Shown: piece by piece, positions 8,829 through 18,339 of the stretch | Layout: each line of letters opens with the position of its first letter | How positions within the stretch are numbered: position 1 is the first letter of the stretch | Assembly: GCF_011764565.1 (NCBI RefSeq) | Contig: NZ_AP022871.1 | Location: forward strand, 9,796,320-9,860,319 | Length of the DNA stretch: 64,000 bases | Direction of reading: 5' to 3' | Source of the DNA: Phytohabitans suffuscus | GTDB taxonomy: Bacteria > Actinomycetota > Actinomycetes > Mycobacteriales > Micromonosporaceae | Program-made: the position numbers and the translations under genes | Notes under the pieces: generated by a model | What the model saw: the letters and a program-made list of their open reading frames with translations, nothing else | What the model was told of the DNA's origin: nothing | Databases searched by the model: none

Positions 8829-9251
8829 TTAGCGGACGGCCGTCGTGGCCTGCGGCGCGACCGCCGTCGCCCGCGCCTCCGTCAGGATGCCGCGGAGCAC
8901 AACCAACATGATCAGACCGTTGATCGCGTGCAGGCCGAACACGAGCTGGCCGGCGGTCGTGGTCTCCCCCGTGTCGCCGAACGCCTTGGCGATGACCGCG
9001 ATCACGGGCTGCAGGACGGCGAGCCCGGCGACGAGGCCGGACAGGCCGACGACCCGGCCGGGCATCCGGACCACGGCGGCGAGCACCGTCAGCAGCACGG
9101 CGAGGGCGACGGTCAGGTAGCCGAGGACGCGGTGGGGTCGGAACGCCTCCTCGATGGGTGCGCTGTCGAACGCGCCGCTGCCGGCGAGGAAGAACTGCAC
9201 TATCACTACGACCATCAACAACGCCGCCAGGCCGGCGAACGCTTTACGCAT
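8829..9251 (-). CDS. four-helix membrane protein, DUF6220-like
   Basis: A 140-residue protein starting MRKAFAGLAALLMVVVIVQF with four hydrophobic segments (about 5-27, 45-65, 70-92, 104-124) and conserved-looking polar residues around FRPHRVLGY and FGLHAINGL. This resembles DUF6220, a small haem- or quinone-type membrane family of unknown role. It is directly upstream of the multicopper oxidase and probably works with it in the membrane. Confidence 0.6.
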   Translation of the reverse strand: MRKAFAGLAALLMVVVIVQFFLAGSGAFDSAPIEEAFRPHRVLGYLTVALAVLLTVLAAVVRMPGRVVGLSGLVAGLAVLQPVIAVIAKAFGDTGETTTAGQLVFGLHAINGLIMLVVLRGILTEARATAVAPQATTAVR

Positions 9252-9327
9252 GGGAGGGCCCTTTCAGGTCGATTGGCCTCACACACCGACGATGCCGGTG
9301 AGTCTTCCATCAGCCGATGGCGGGTGT

Positions 9328-9411
9328 CCACGCCTACATCCGCGGTAGCCACGCCTACATTCGCGGTAGAGACGCCTACATTCGCAGTAGCCACGCCCGC
9401 ATCCGCGGTAC
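9328..9411. repeat. four tandem 21-bp repeats
   Basis: Units at 9328-9348, 9349-9369, 9370-9390 and 9391-9411. The consensus is CCACGCCTACATYCGCGGTAG with one to five changes per copy. Each of the first three units holds a CTAC...GTAG inverted half-site pair. The array lies 77-160 bp upstream of the DUF6220-like start. The 21-bp period equals two DNA turns, which suits a cooperative regulator array. It is also in frame as a heptapeptide repeat in a plus-strand ORF, but that ORF lacks a ribosome site. Confidence 0.75.
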
Positions 9412-9497
9412 TGGCGTCTTCGCTCGCGGCGGGCCGCGCGCCCGGCGGGCGGGGTGGCCGGGCCCGGTGGCGCCCGCGCCACGACCACCGCCGACCG

Positions 9498-10388
9498 TCA
9501 GATGAAGTTGACCGCCCCGGGCTTCCACTTGTAGTGCGACTCGAGCTTGTAGTACTCGCCGTCCGGCGTCAACGCGACACCGTAGACGAACTTGCGGTCG
9601 TCGCCGCCGTACGGGACGCTGCGCACGAACTTCTCGATTTCCGGCTCGACCGGCACGGGCAGTGTCGTCAGATCCGTGGTGGCGGCGGCGTAGCAGATCC
9701 GCTCGATCTTCGGCGAGTCCCAGCCGAGCGTGATGTAGAGGCCGAACGCCTTTTCCCCGAGCTTGAGCATCTGCTCGGTCGGTTCGGCCATGCCGGTCTC
9801 GCGGAGCGTCGACAGGATCGTCTCCGGCTCGAAGCATTCGGCGGGCACCTCGTTGAAATACACGTTCACGGTCCGGTTCGGATAGTCGATTCCGAGCACG
9901 CCGACGCGGTCGTCCAGCCCGTGGCGGGCGAAGAAGCCGAGGTTTTCGGCCAGGCTGCGCGGCATCGCCGGGATATCGGCGAGCTTCGACGCCTCCTGCA
10001 GGTCGTCCGGGGTGAAAGCACCATAGATCTTCTTGAATCCACCGACGGCTCCGAAGTCGATTCCGTGGCTTTCCACGAAGCACCGGCCGTGGATCTGCGA
10101 GAGCAGGGCGCCGACGGGGTGGTCGGTCCGCGGGGTGAGGCCCTTCGACACGGCGGAGGCGTAGGGGTCCCGGTCGTCCGGGTGCGTCCTGAACCGGCAG
10201 TCGAACTCGCCCACGTGGCGCAGCGCGGTCGCCACCCGGAACGCGACCACGGCGGCGGGGTGCGCGAACGCCTCTTCGTACGCGGAGAGGATGGGCCAGA
10301 CCTTCTCGCGCGAGCAGGCCACATCCAGCAGCCGGGCCGACTCCTCGATGGTGGAGTAGAGCTCGGCCACCTCAGAAGTTCCGGACAT
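9498..10388 (-). CDS. ABBA-fold aromatic prenyltransferase 1
   Basis: A 296-residue member of the NphB/CloQ family of soluble aromatic prenyltransferases, which attach geranyl, farnesyl or dimethylallyl groups to aromatic rings. Motifs that line up with NphB from memory: the acidic residue in GEFDCRF (NphB Asp62, Mg binding), GGFKKIYGAF (Lys119), LYITLGWDSPKIERI (Tyr216, Arg228) and EYYKLESHY (Lys284). It begins MSGTSEV behind GGAGGGTCA. It is the last gene of the mevalonate operon, 55 bp after HMG-CoA synthase, so prenyl donor supply and transfer are coexpressed. Its sequence is closer to copy 3 than to the NphB-like copy 2. The acceptor and donor cannot be read from the sequence. Confidence 0.9.
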   Translation of the reverse strand: MSGTSEVAELYSTIEESARLLDVACSREKVWPILSAYEEAFAHPAAVVAFRVATALRHVGEFDCRFRTHPDDRDPYASAVSKGLTPRTDHPVGALLSQIHGRCFVESHGIDFGAVGGFKKIYGAFTPDDLQEASKLADIPAMPRSLAENLGFFARHGLDDRVGVLGIDYPNRTVNVYFNEVPAECFEPETILSTLRETGMAEPTEQMLKLGEKAFGLYITLGWDSPKIERICYAAATTDLTTLPVPVEPEIEKFVRSVPYGGDDRKFVYGVALTPDGEYYKLESHYKWKPGAVNFI

Positions 10389-10443
10389 TGACCCTCCAAG
10401 TGCGGGTTTGTTGGACAGCGTGGGGATCGGCGCGACAGGTGCG

Positions 10444-11619
10444 CTATCGCGGCTCGTAGATGCGCTTGTGGCCGGAGAGCCCGGCCAGCCGGAACGGCCC
10501 GGTCGTCTCCCGCGGCACGGGATAGTCGCCCCCGTCGACCGGGAAGGAGTGCTCGTGGATCTCGCGGTACCGGGCGTAGTCGATGTCCTGCCGCCGGCTG
10601 ATCGCCTCGCGGTGGCTGCGCGAGCGCAGCAGCGCGCGGTATCCGGGTACGACGGTGCCGGCGAAGAACTCGGCGACCGCGCCGGACCCGTAGCTGAGGA
10701 AGCCGATCGCCTGGTCCGTCAGGTCGTCGGCGTTGTCGAGCAGCGACGCCAGGGCGACGTACATCGAAGCGGTGTAGCTGTTGCCGATCACGGCGTTGTA
10801 GGTCGTCGTGTGCCCGATGGCGCGGTTGACCGCCGCCTCGTCGACCTCGTGCCCGCAGTAGTTGAGCAGGTGCCGGTGTGCCTTGTTCGCCATCTTCGTG
10901 AACGGCTGGTGGTAGCAGAACGCCCGGAACTCGTCGAGGTCGTGGCCGCCCCGCTCGGTGTAGTCCTTCCACGTGCCCTCCACCGCCTGCAGGTAGGCGG
11001 AGATGGACTCGCGCCCGTCCACGAGGGCGGTGGTGCGGTAGTTCGGCCGCCAGAAGTCCATGATGTCGGCGGTGAAGATGCCGGACGGGTCCTCGATGCG
11101 CACCAGGGCGGGGTCCGCGCTGACCAGCATGGCCACCGCCGCCGCGCCCTGTGTCGCCTCACCGGGGCTGCCCAGGTCGTACTTGGAGACGTCGCTGGCG
11201 ATCACCAGGACCTGCTCCGCGGGGTCGCGGTGGACGAGGCTGATGCCAAACTGCAGGGCCGCCGTCCCGCTGTAGCAGGCCTGCTTGAGCTCGACCACGC
11301 GGGTCGCCGAGGGCAGGCCCAGCAGCGAGTGGACGTGTATGCCGGCCGCCTTGGCCTGGTCGACGGCGGTCTCCGTGGCGAAGACGACGGTCCGGATCCG
11401 GTCGGCGCCGTGCCGGGCGACGATCGGTTCGGCGGCGGCCGCGGCCATGGTCACGATGTCCTCGTCGGGCGCGGCCACGCTCATCGAGACCTGGCCGATG
11501 CCCCTCTCGTACTTGGCGACGTCGGAGCCGATCTGCGCGGCCAGGGTCGCGTGCGTCAGCACGTACCGCGTCGTCGCGATCGAAAGGTCGTGAATTCCGA
11601 TGGCGGTCTCGCCAGACAT
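10444..11619 (-). CDS. HMG-CoA synthase
   Basis: A 391-residue 3-hydroxy-3-methylglutaryl-CoA synthase (acetoacetyl-CoA + acetyl-CoA). Catalytic Glu83 is in FATETAVD, Cys115 in KQACYSGTA and His237 in CYHQPFTKM. The length is normal. It is the last mevalonate enzyme in the operon, in the order known from Streptomyces mevalonate clusters (kinase, decarboxylase, phosphokinase, type 2 isomerase, reductase, synthase). No acetoacetyl-CoA synthase (NphT7 type) is seen in this window. Confidence 0.95.
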   Translation of the reverse strand: MSGETAIGIHDLSIATTRYVLTHATLAAQIGSDVAKYERGIGQVSMSVAAPDEDIVTMAAAAAEPIVARHGADRIRTVVFATETAVDQAKAAGIHVHSLLGLPSATRVVELKQACYSGTAALQFGISLVHRDPAEQVLVIASDVSKYDLGSPGEATQGAAAVAMLVSADPALVRIEDPSGIFTADIMDFWRPNYRTTALVDGRESISAYLQAVEGTWKDYTERGGHDLDEFRAFCYHQPFTKMANKAHRHLLNYCGHEVDEAAVNRAIGHTTTYNAVIGNSYTASMYVALASLLDNADDLTDQAIGFLSYGSGAVAEFFAGTVVPGYRALLRSRSHREAISRRQDIDYARYREIHEHSFPVDGGDYPVPRETTGPFRLAGLSGHKRIYEPR

Positions 11620-11621
11620 CG

Positions 11622-12685
11622 CTAGCCCCGATCCTCGCTGTCTTGTCGGTGCGTTCCAGCCGGACGTGCGTGCGCATCAGCTCGCCCGGGTTCGTCTGCG
11701 CGGCGAGCAGTGACAGCTCGCCGCAGAGCACGGTCGCGGCCGCGATGACCGCGAGCCGGCGCGCGTTCTCACCCGGTTCGCGCTCCTCCCGGCAGCCGAG
11801 CCGGGTCAGGTTCGCCTCGACGAAGTCGAGGCCCTTTCCGTTGCCGACGGTCCCCACGATCAGGTTCGGCACGGTGCAGGAGAAGTAGAGGTCGCCGTCG
11901 CGGTCCTCGGCCACGGTCACGCCCTGCGAGCCCTCGACGATGTTGGCCGCGTCCTGGCCGGTCGCGAGGTAGAACCCGAGCAGCATGTTCGCGTAGTGGG
12001 CGTTGGCCGAGCGGATGCCGCCGGCGAGCAGCGTGCCGATCATGTTCTTGTGCACGTTCAGCTCGGCGACCGCGGCGGCCGTGGTGCGCAGTGCCCTGTG
12101 GACGATCTCGCGGGGGACCAGCAGCTCGGTGACGACGTTCTTGCCGCGCCCGAGGATGCCGTTGATCGCGGTCGCCTTCTTGTCGGTGCAGTAGTTGCCC
12201 GAGATCGAGCCGTACGACACGCCCGGGACCGTCTTCAGGATGTGGGTCAGCAGCGTGTCGGCGGCCAGCGTCGCCATGTTGTGCCCGGCGGCGTCGCCGG
12301 TGGAGAAGGCGAAGCGGATGAACAGCAGGTTGGCCGTGATCTCGTGGTGGAACCCGATCAGCTCGACGAACCTGCCGCAGGTGCGCACGATCTCGCGCAG
12401 CTCGTCGAGGCGCGCGTCGACCTCCAGCGAGGCCAGGTACGCGGTCTGCGCGTCCTTGGCCCGCAGGAGCACCGAGCGGGTCATGCGCTCGTCGACGAGG
12501 GTGGCCACGATCCCCTGCTCGACCATCGTGGAGATCCGCGCGCCGCGGGCGACCGAGGGCCACAGCGGCGACTCGTACGTGGCGAGCGGCACCTCCGTCT
12601 CGGTCGCCGCGACGTTTCCGGTGATCCGCATCGGGCCGACCCACTTCATGGGCACGCCGGCGGTCGCTGTGGTGGTGTCGTTCAT
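11622..12685 (-). CDS. HMG-CoA reductase (stop codon displaced by apparent 1-base deletion)
   Basis: A class I-type HMG-CoA reductase (HMG-CoA + 2 NADPH to mevalonate). Visible motifs include GNYCTDKKATAIN, the Glu-containing VDERMTRS and the GTVGNGKG/AGGIRSANAHYAN loops. The frame as given has no stop and runs into the HMG-CoA synthase gene. One extra G in the G4 run at 11626-11629 gives a TAG at 11624-11622 and a 354-residue protein, the usual size, ending three bases before the next ATG. The ATG at 12685 overlaps the stop of the isomerase gene (ATGA). The broken stop is therefore most likely a sequence error. Confidence 0.93.
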
Positions 12686-13773
12686 CGGGCGCCCGCAATC
12701 GTCTCGTGGATGATGCTGTACGACCTGGAGCGCGTGGCGAGCCAGCGGGTCTCGATCCCCCGCTCGGCGCAGAACGCGCGCAGGCCGCCTTGGACCAGCA
12801 CGTCGCAGTGGGTCAGGTCGGCCGGGGTGCGCGCACCCAGCGCGGTCATCAGGGACTCGAGCTGGTCGAGCCACCCGGAGATCAGCGAGATCAGCGCCGG
12901 GACGCCGCCGTCCAGCACGGTCCGGAGGAACAGGCCGGACACGCCGGCGGCGCAGGCGCCGAGCGCCAGCCCGCGCAGCACGTCGAGGGGGTTGCGCACA
13001 CCGCCGGAGGCCAGCACCGGGATCCCGGTGCCCTGGGCGTCGAGCAGGCAGGCCGCGGTGGACTGCCCCCAGCCGTCCAGGTACGCGTAGTCGGCGCTCT
13101 CCCGCCGGTCGTTCTCGATGCGCGCGAAGTTGGTGCCGCCGTTGCCGGAGACGTCGGCCACGCGCACGCCCATCTCCTGCAGCCGGAGCAGCGTCTCGCG
13201 GCTCAGCCCGAAGCCGACCTCCTTGACGATCACCGGGACGTCGACGCCGTCCACGATCGCCTCGATCCGCGGCCCCCAGTCGGCGAACGACCGGTCGCCC
13301 TCCGGCATGACCGTCTCCTGGATGGCGTTCAGGTGGATCTGCAGGGCGTCGGCCCGCAGCAGGTCGACGGCCCGGCGGGCCTGCGCGACCGAGGCGGTCG
13401 CGTTGAGGTTCGCCATGATGAACCCGTCCGGGTTCTCGCGGCGCATGACGCCGAACGTGTCCGCCGCCGACTCGTCGGCGAGGTACGCGCTCATGGACCC
13501 GGTCGCGATCGGCACGCCGGTCTCGCGGGCGGCGATCGCCAGGTCGCGGTTGACGAGGCCGGTCTTGGCGCTGCCGCCGGTCATCGCGTTGATGCACAGC
13601 GGGACCGGCCATTCGATGCCGCCGAACCGGGTGGCCAGCGAGACGCCGGACCGGTCGATCCCGGCGAGGGCGTGGTGGACGAAGGACACATCGTCGAACT
13701 GGTTGTAGCGACCGGGCCGGCGATGCTGCTCGGCGGCGAACCGGACGTGGTCGTCCCTGCGATTGGCGATCAT
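12682..13773 (-). CDS. fni: type 2 isopentenyl diphosphate isomerase
   Basis: A 363-residue FMN-dependent IPP:DMAPP isomerase. It starts MIANRRDDH (RKDEH-like) and contains INAMTGGS, a QIHLNAIQE stretch with the catalytic Gln, and the FMN-binding DVSGNGGTNF and ASGGVRNP segments. It overlaps both neighbours by four bases (ATGA junctions). It balances IPP and DMAPP for the prenyl diphosphate synthase. A second, unrelated type 1 isomerase is encoded at 31343-31972. Confidence 0.95.
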   Translation of the reverse strand: MIANRRDDHVRFAAEQHRRPGRYNQFDDVSFVHHALAGIDRSGVSLATRFGGIEWPVPLCINAMTGGSAKTGLVNRDLAIAARETGVPIATGSMSAYLADESAADTFGVMRRENPDGFIMANLNATASVAQARRAVDLLRADALQIHLNAIQETVMPEGDRSFADWGPRIEAIVDGVDVPVIVKEVGFGLSRETLLRLQEMGVRVADVSGNGGTNFARIENDRRESADYAYLDGWGQSTAACLLDAQGTGIPVLASGGVRNPLDVLRGLALGACAAGVSGLFLRTVLDGGVPALISLISGWLDQLESLMTALGARTPADLTHCDVLVQGGLRAFCAERGIETRWLATRSRSYSIIHETIAGAR

Positions 13774-14882
13774 TCTAGGCCCCCGTTCGTGGGCTGGATC
13801 CGGATCGGCATGGGGAGCACCCCGGCGGCGGCCCACTTCTCCCGCATCCGCGTGACGTCCTGCCTCGCCGTGGCGTCCAGCAGCGCGATGCCGCAGTCGC
13901 CGCCCCCGGCGCCCGACGGCTTCGCCGCGCCGCCGACCGCCTCGGCCGCGTCGCACAGCGCGGTCAGCCTGGTGGTGAAGATGCCCAGCCCGACCTCGTC
14001 GTCCAGCGCGGCGAGCACCCGGCGGGCGCCACGTACCTGTCGCAACAACTCGTCGTCGTCCCCCTCCTCGAGAGCGCGGATCGCGGCCCGCACGCGCTCG
14101 TCGCTGCGCGCCACGAAGCTCCGCTGTGACGTGGTGCCCCGCCACCGCCGCGCGTCCAGGCGGCCGGCCAGCGCGGAGGTGACGGCCGGCTGTCCCGTCC
14201 AGCCCACCTCCAGCGCCAGCTCGCGCGGCGGCGGCAGCCCGCGCACCGCGAGTCCCGGCCACGGCGCGCGCATCGCCTCCTCGACGCCGTGGCGCTGGGC
14301 CAGGTCGCGCACCGCGGTCCGATCCGGTGCCTGGTAGGCGATCCAGCCGCCCCAGACGCTCGCGGCGAGGTCGCCGCCGGAGGAGCCGGTGTCGCGCCGT
14401 ACCGTCGCCAGCATCGCCAGCCGGTACCGCTCGTCGGGCGAGAGCTCCACGCCGTGGTACGCGCAGACCGCGGTCACCGTCGCGACCGTCACCGCACCGC
14501 TGGACCCCAGGCCGAACTTGGTGCCGTCGCGGTGCAGCCGGCTGGTGACCGAGACGTGTACCGGCGAGACCGGCAGCCCGCGCCCGGCCAGCAGCGCGTC
14601 GACCACCTCGATCGCCGACACCACGTGGCCGAGGCCGTCGACCTGCCCGCCGTCCGCGCCGTACGGGACGAGCCCGCCGCCGTGCCGCCGCAGCCGCGCC
14701 CGCTCCGGGGAGAGGTCGGAGTCGACGACGACGTCGGCGCCGGCGCACCCGCGGACGGTGACGGTCACGTGCCGGTCGACCGCGACGAGGATCGACGGGT
14801 GGCCCGGCTCCATCACCGCGTACTCGCCGGCGACGAACAGCTTGCCCGGTGCCTGCCGGCGGACCGCCGCCTGGCCGGTCAC
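13770..14882 (-). CDS. phosphomevalonate kinase (GHMP family)
   Basis: A 370-residue GHMP kinase. It has the N-terminal APGKLFVAGEYAV, the GHMP ATP-binding motif FGLGSSGAVTVATV, the RRDTGSSGGDLAASVWGG stretch typical of phosphomevalonate kinases, and the C-terminal PSGAGGGDCGIAL. Start is GTG at 14882, overlapping the decarboxylase stop (GTGA). It is the third enzyme of the operon and phosphorylates 5-phosphomevalonate. Confidence 0.93.
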   Translation of the reverse strand: MTGQAAVRRQAPGKLFVAGEYAVMEPGHPSILVAVDRHVTVTVRGCAGADVVVDSDLSPERARLRRHGGGLVPYGADGGQVDGLGHVVSAIEVVDALLAGRGLPVSPVHVSVTSRLHRDGTKFGLGSSGAVTVATVTAVCAYHGVELSPDERYRLAMLATVRRDTGSSGGDLAASVWGGWIAYQAPDRTAVRDLAQRHGVEEAMRAPWPGLAVRGLPPPRELALEVGWTGQPAVTSALAGRLDARRWRGTTSQRSFVARSDERVRAAIRALEEGDDDELLRQVRGARRVLAALDDEVGLGIFTTRLTALCDAAEAVGGAAKPSGAGGGDCGIALLDATARQDVTRMREKWAAAGVLPMPIRIQPTNGGLE

Positions 14883-15928
14883 CGCTCGGCCTCCGTCCGC
14901 AGCCGGGCTCCGGGGCCGCGCCGCGCGATGACCACCCGGCTTCCCGGCGCGGCGGCGTGCAGGGCCCCGGCCACCCGGGTGGCGTCCGCGGGACGGCAGA
15001 GCACCTTGACGTTCGGGCCGGCGTCCATGGTCGCGTAGGCCGGTACGCCGTCCGCCCGCAGCCGCAGCACGCTGTCGAGCACGGCCACCGTGTCCGGCGA
15101 CATGTAGCGCACCGCCGGCCGCGCGGCCAGCATCGTGGCGTGCATGCCGAGGGCGTTGCGCTCGGCGATCTCCCCCACCGCGTCGAGGTCGCCGAGGTGC
15201 AGCGCCGCCCGCATCTGCGACAGGTCGGTCCTGCTCGCCCGCGCCCACGACGGGTAGAGCGGTGAGGTCTCGACGGTGCGCCGCATGGCCTTGCGGCTCG
15301 ACACGGCCTTGGGGCCGGCGTTCACCACCGCGATCACGAGGGCGGGGTCGAAGTCCGGTACGGGTACCGGCTCGGCGTAGGAGCTGAGGTCGGCCTCCGC
15401 GCCGGTGCCGTGGCCCGCGTGGCAGATCGCGAAGCCGCCGAAGATCGACCGTGCCGCCGAGGCGGACCCGCGCCGGGCCAGCCGGGACAGCGCGGTGGGG
15501 TCGAGGTCGAGGCCGTAGGCGGCGGCGCCGGCGAGGGCCAGCGCGGCGAACCCGCTCGCCGAGGACGCCAGCCCGGCCCCGGTGGGTACCGAGTTGCGGG
15601 TGTCCACAGTGGCCGGTTCGGAGCGCCCGGCCAGCTCCCGTACCAGGTCCAGGAAGGCGACGACGCGCTGCCGCGGCTCGCCTTCGGCGGGCGAGCCGTC
15701 GAGCGTGACGGTGTCGCCCGCCGCCTCGGGACTGACCGTGACCGTGGTGGTCGTCGGAAAGATGTCCAGGGTCATCGAGAGGCTGTCGACATTGGGGATG
15801 ACGAGCCCCTCGTCGCGCTTGCCCCAGTACTTGATCAGCGCGATGTTCGGATGGGCGACGGCGGTGGCGCCGCGGTCGAGGACCTGCCCCGCCGGCCCGG
15901 CCGGCTCCGGCTGGCGCTCAGATGGCAT
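14879..15928 (-). CDS. diphosphomevalonate decarboxylase
   Basis: A 349-residue mevalonate diphosphate decarboxylase, which gives IPP with ATP hydrolysis. Recognisable motifs are ALIKYWGKRD near residue 30, SLSMTLD, the GHMP-type GAGLASSASGFAALA, and MDAGPNVKVL near the C terminus containing the catalytic Asp. Its start overlaps the mevalonate kinase stop by 11 bp. Gene order and overlaps match the actinobacterial mevalonate operon. Confidence 0.95.
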   Translation of the reverse strand: MPSERQPEPAGPAGQVLDRGATAVAHPNIALIKYWGKRDEGLVIPNVDSLSMTLDIFPTTTTVTVSPEAAGDTVTLDGSPAEGEPRQRVVAFLDLVRELAGRSEPATVDTRNSVPTGAGLASSASGFAALALAGAAAYGLDLDPTALSRLARRGSASAARSIFGGFAICHAGHGTGAEADLSSYAEPVPVPDFDPALVIAVVNAGPKAVSSRKAMRRTVETSPLYPSWARASRTDLSQMRAALHLGDLDAVGEIAERNALGMHATMLAARPAVRYMSPDTVAVLDSVLRLRADGVPAYATMDAGPNVKVLCRPADATRVAGALHAAAPGSRVVIARRGPGARLRTEAER

Positions 15929-17020
15929 GGTTCGCGAACCTCCCCACAGGTACGACCCAGGTCCGGACGGCGCCGGCTTCGTGCAGGCGGCGCGCGACCG
16001 CGTCCGCCCCGTTGGGGTCCCGGGCCAGCGCGATCATGCAGCCGCCCAGCCCCCGCCACTGATCTTGGCGCCGAGGCCGCCGGCGCCCAGCGCCGCTTCG
16101 ACCATCGCGTCGATCCGCTCCGTGCTGATCCCGATCTCCCGCAGCAGCCGGTGGTTCTCGGTCAGCCGCGCGCCGAAGTCGCCCAGCTGGCCGTGGCCGA
16201 GGTCGTGCAGCGCCGCGTTCGTCAGGCTGGACACCTGCCGCACGAACGCGTCCCGGCCGCGCGGGTCGCGCTCGAACTTGCGCCGCAGCAGCTCCACCGC
16301 CTCCTTGGTGCTGCCGCCGGCGCCGCTGTCCGCGATGACGAACAGCGCGTCGAAGCCCCACGGCCGGGTCGCGTCCGCCTTCGCGTTGCTCCACTGTGGA
16401 GGATTGGCGGCGCCCTCCTCCACCATGGCGATGGGCAGCTCCCGGGCGGTACCGCCGCGGAAGTACAGCGGAGAGGTCGCGCCGGTGGCGAGCGCGTCGA
16501 TGCCGCTCGCCCGGCCGTGCGCCACCGTCTCCGACACCTGCACCAGGTCGAACACCGCCCCGGCGTCGAGGCTGCGGTCGAAGACGTCGGCGAGGGCCAG
16601 GACGGCCGCCCGGGCGCAGGCGGCGCTGGAGCCGAGCCCGGAGCCGCGCGGGATGGCGCAGTCGATGAGCACGTCGACGGACATCCGCCCGGTGACGGCG
16701 GTCCGCTCCTTGAACTCCGCCACCAGGTGCCGCAGGTCGTCCGAGGCGAGCGGGGTGACCGACGACGTCCGCGGCCCGGTGATGGCGAAGGAGATCCGGT
16801 CCGCACCGTCCTGCGGGCCGGGAAGCCGCCGGGCGGTCGCGGTGGCCACGAGCTGCGGCACCGGGATGGCCAGCGCCGGAGCGCCGTACACGACGGCGTG
16901 CTCCCCGAGCAGGATGGCCTTGCCGTGGGCGCGCCCGACCCCGAGGTGGGCGTGCCCGGCGCCGGGGTCGCCTGCGGAGCCGCCGCGGTCGGTGAAGGTG
17001 AGCGAGTCCGTCGGTGACAT
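15918..17020 (-). CDS. mevalonate kinase (frame broken near C terminus)
   Basis: A GHMP kinase with GKAILLGEHAVVYGAPALA (about residues 33-51), the ATP motif PRGSGLGSSAACARA and HGRASGIDALA. The last glycine-rich motif is split: the frame reads GAKISGGG and then stops, while GGCMIALARD continues in the next frame. One extra G in the G5 run at 16050-16054 restores GAKISGGGLGGCMIAL and a 367-residue protein of normal length. The ATG shares one base with the upstream prenyl diphosphate synthase stop (TGATG). Probable sequence error rather than loss of function. Confidence 0.92.
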
Positions 17021-18108
17021 CACTGGGCCCGCTGGGTCGCCTTGATCGCCATCTCGGCGAGCTGATGCTTCGCGGCGATGGTGGCGCCGCTGGCCTCCAG
17101 CGCGGCCATGGCCCGGTCGGCGCGGTGCGCGATCTGTTTCTCGATCCGCTCCACGGCGCCGACGTCGACGAGGATGGCGCGGGCGCGGGCGAGGTCGTCG
17201 TCGGACAGCTCCCGGCCGACGTTCGCCCGCAGGAACGCCGCGGCGTCCCGGTCGCGCTCGTCCGCGAGCTTGAGCGCGGTCGCGAGCAGCACGGTCCGCT
17301 TGCCCTCGCGCAGGTCGTCGCCGGACGGCTTGCCGGTCACGACCGGGTCGCCGAACACGCCGAGCAGGTCGTCGCGGAGCTGGAACGCGATTCCGAGGTC
17401 GGCGCCGAAGGCCAGGTAGGCCGCCACGAGGTCGGCGTCCGCGCCGGCGATCGCGCCGCCGAAGTGCAGCGGGCGGGCCACCGTGTACGAGGCCGTCTTG
17501 TACTGGATGACGCGCAGCGCCCGCTCGACGTCCTCGTCGCCGCTGGCCTGGTTGACCAGGTCGAGCAGCTGGCCGTACATGACCTCGGTGCGCACCGCCG
17601 ACCACACCGGCGAGAGCCGGGCGTGCGCGTCCTCCGGCAGCCCGGACGAGCGGACCAGGACGTCGGCCCAGATCAGCGCCAGGTCGCCGATCAGGATGGC
17701 GGTGCCCGTGCCGAAGCTCTCGGGGTCACCGGTGAAGTGCCGCGCCCGGTGCCGCTCGGCGTACGACACGTGCGCGGCGGGGTGGCCGCGGCGGGTCCGG
17801 GACGCGTCGATGATGTCGTCGTGGATCAGGCCCGACGCGTGCAGCAGCTCGAACCCCGCGCAGGCGGTCAGCACCGCGGTGGCCGCCGGGTCGTTCGGGT
17901 CACCGCCGGCGCCGATCCAGCCCAGCCAGGCGAAGGCCGGGCGGATGCGCTTTCCGCCGCGCATCACGTAGCTCTCCAGCTCGGCGACGGTCGCCGCGAA
18001 GTCCGGGCCGAACGCGTCGGACTCGGCCCGCCGCTCGGCGAAGAAGTCGCTCATCACGGCGTTGACGGCAGCTGTGTCGGCGGCCGCCCCGAGATAGCTG
18101 ACGGTCAT
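17020..18108 (-). CDS. trans-prenyl diphosphate synthase (polyprenyl/GGPP synthase family)
   Basis: A 362-residue all-alpha prenyltransferase. The first Asp-rich motif is DDIID (with HDDIIDASRTRRG) and the second is DDLLGVFGD, as in actinobacterial type I synthases; GGKRIRP marks the IPP-binding site. It adds IPP to allylic diphosphates. The residues before the first motif (LLHASGLIH) do not let me fix the chain length, so geranyl, farnesyl or geranylgeranyl diphosphate are all possible. It is the first gene of the mevalonate operon and starts 448 bp from the divergent LuxR regulator. It very likely makes the donor for the three prenyltransferases. Confidence 0.92.
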   Translation of the reverse strand: MTVSYLGAAADTAAVNAVMSDFFAERRAESDAFGPDFAATVAELESYVMRGGKRIRPAFAWLGWIGAGGDPNDPAATAVLTACAGFELLHASGLIHDDIIDASRTRRGHPAAHVSYAERHRARHFTGDPESFGTGTAILIGDLALIWADVLVRSSGLPEDAHARLSPVWSAVRTEVMYGQLLDLVNQASGDEDVERALRVIQYKTASYTVARPLHFGGAIAGADADLVAAYLAFGADLGIAFQLRDDLLGVFGDPVVTGKPSGDDLREGKRTVLLATALKLADERDRDAAAFLRANVGRELSDDDLARARAILVDVGAVERIEKQIAHRADRAMAALEASGATIAAKHQLAEMAIKATQRAQ

Positions 18109-18339
18109 AGTCTCATCTCCCGTTCGAGGCGTGCGTCAGGCTCGCGCTCAGGCATCTCGGACTCCCGTGAGTTCGCTGGGATCATTTCGCTTCGAGGGCG
18201 GAGTTTCTGGCCCACTCCGAACGCACGCATCTCTCAGGAAAAGCAGCGCCAATTTGCGGAACCAGTGCGTCTACTACCGCTAGGCTGCTCAATACCGAAT
18301 CGGCATGGTACGACAGTAAGCGCGCCCTGCCCCCCTGCC

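Noticed and set aside
9328..9411. CRISPR array
   Set aside because: Repeats are contiguous without spacers and only 21 bp long; no cas genes are present.
9317..9505. 62-residue plus-strand ORF with HAYIRGS heptapeptide repeats, a possible RiPP precursor
   Set aside because: No ribosome site, it runs into the end of prenyltransferase 1, and no RiPP modifying enzyme is near; the repeat is better explained as DNA binding sites.
11159..11621. C-terminal extension of HMG-CoA reductase running into the HMG-CoA synthase gene
   Set aside because: It is an out-of-frame reading of HMG-CoA synthase, caused by one apparent missing G that hides a TAG just before the synthase ATG.
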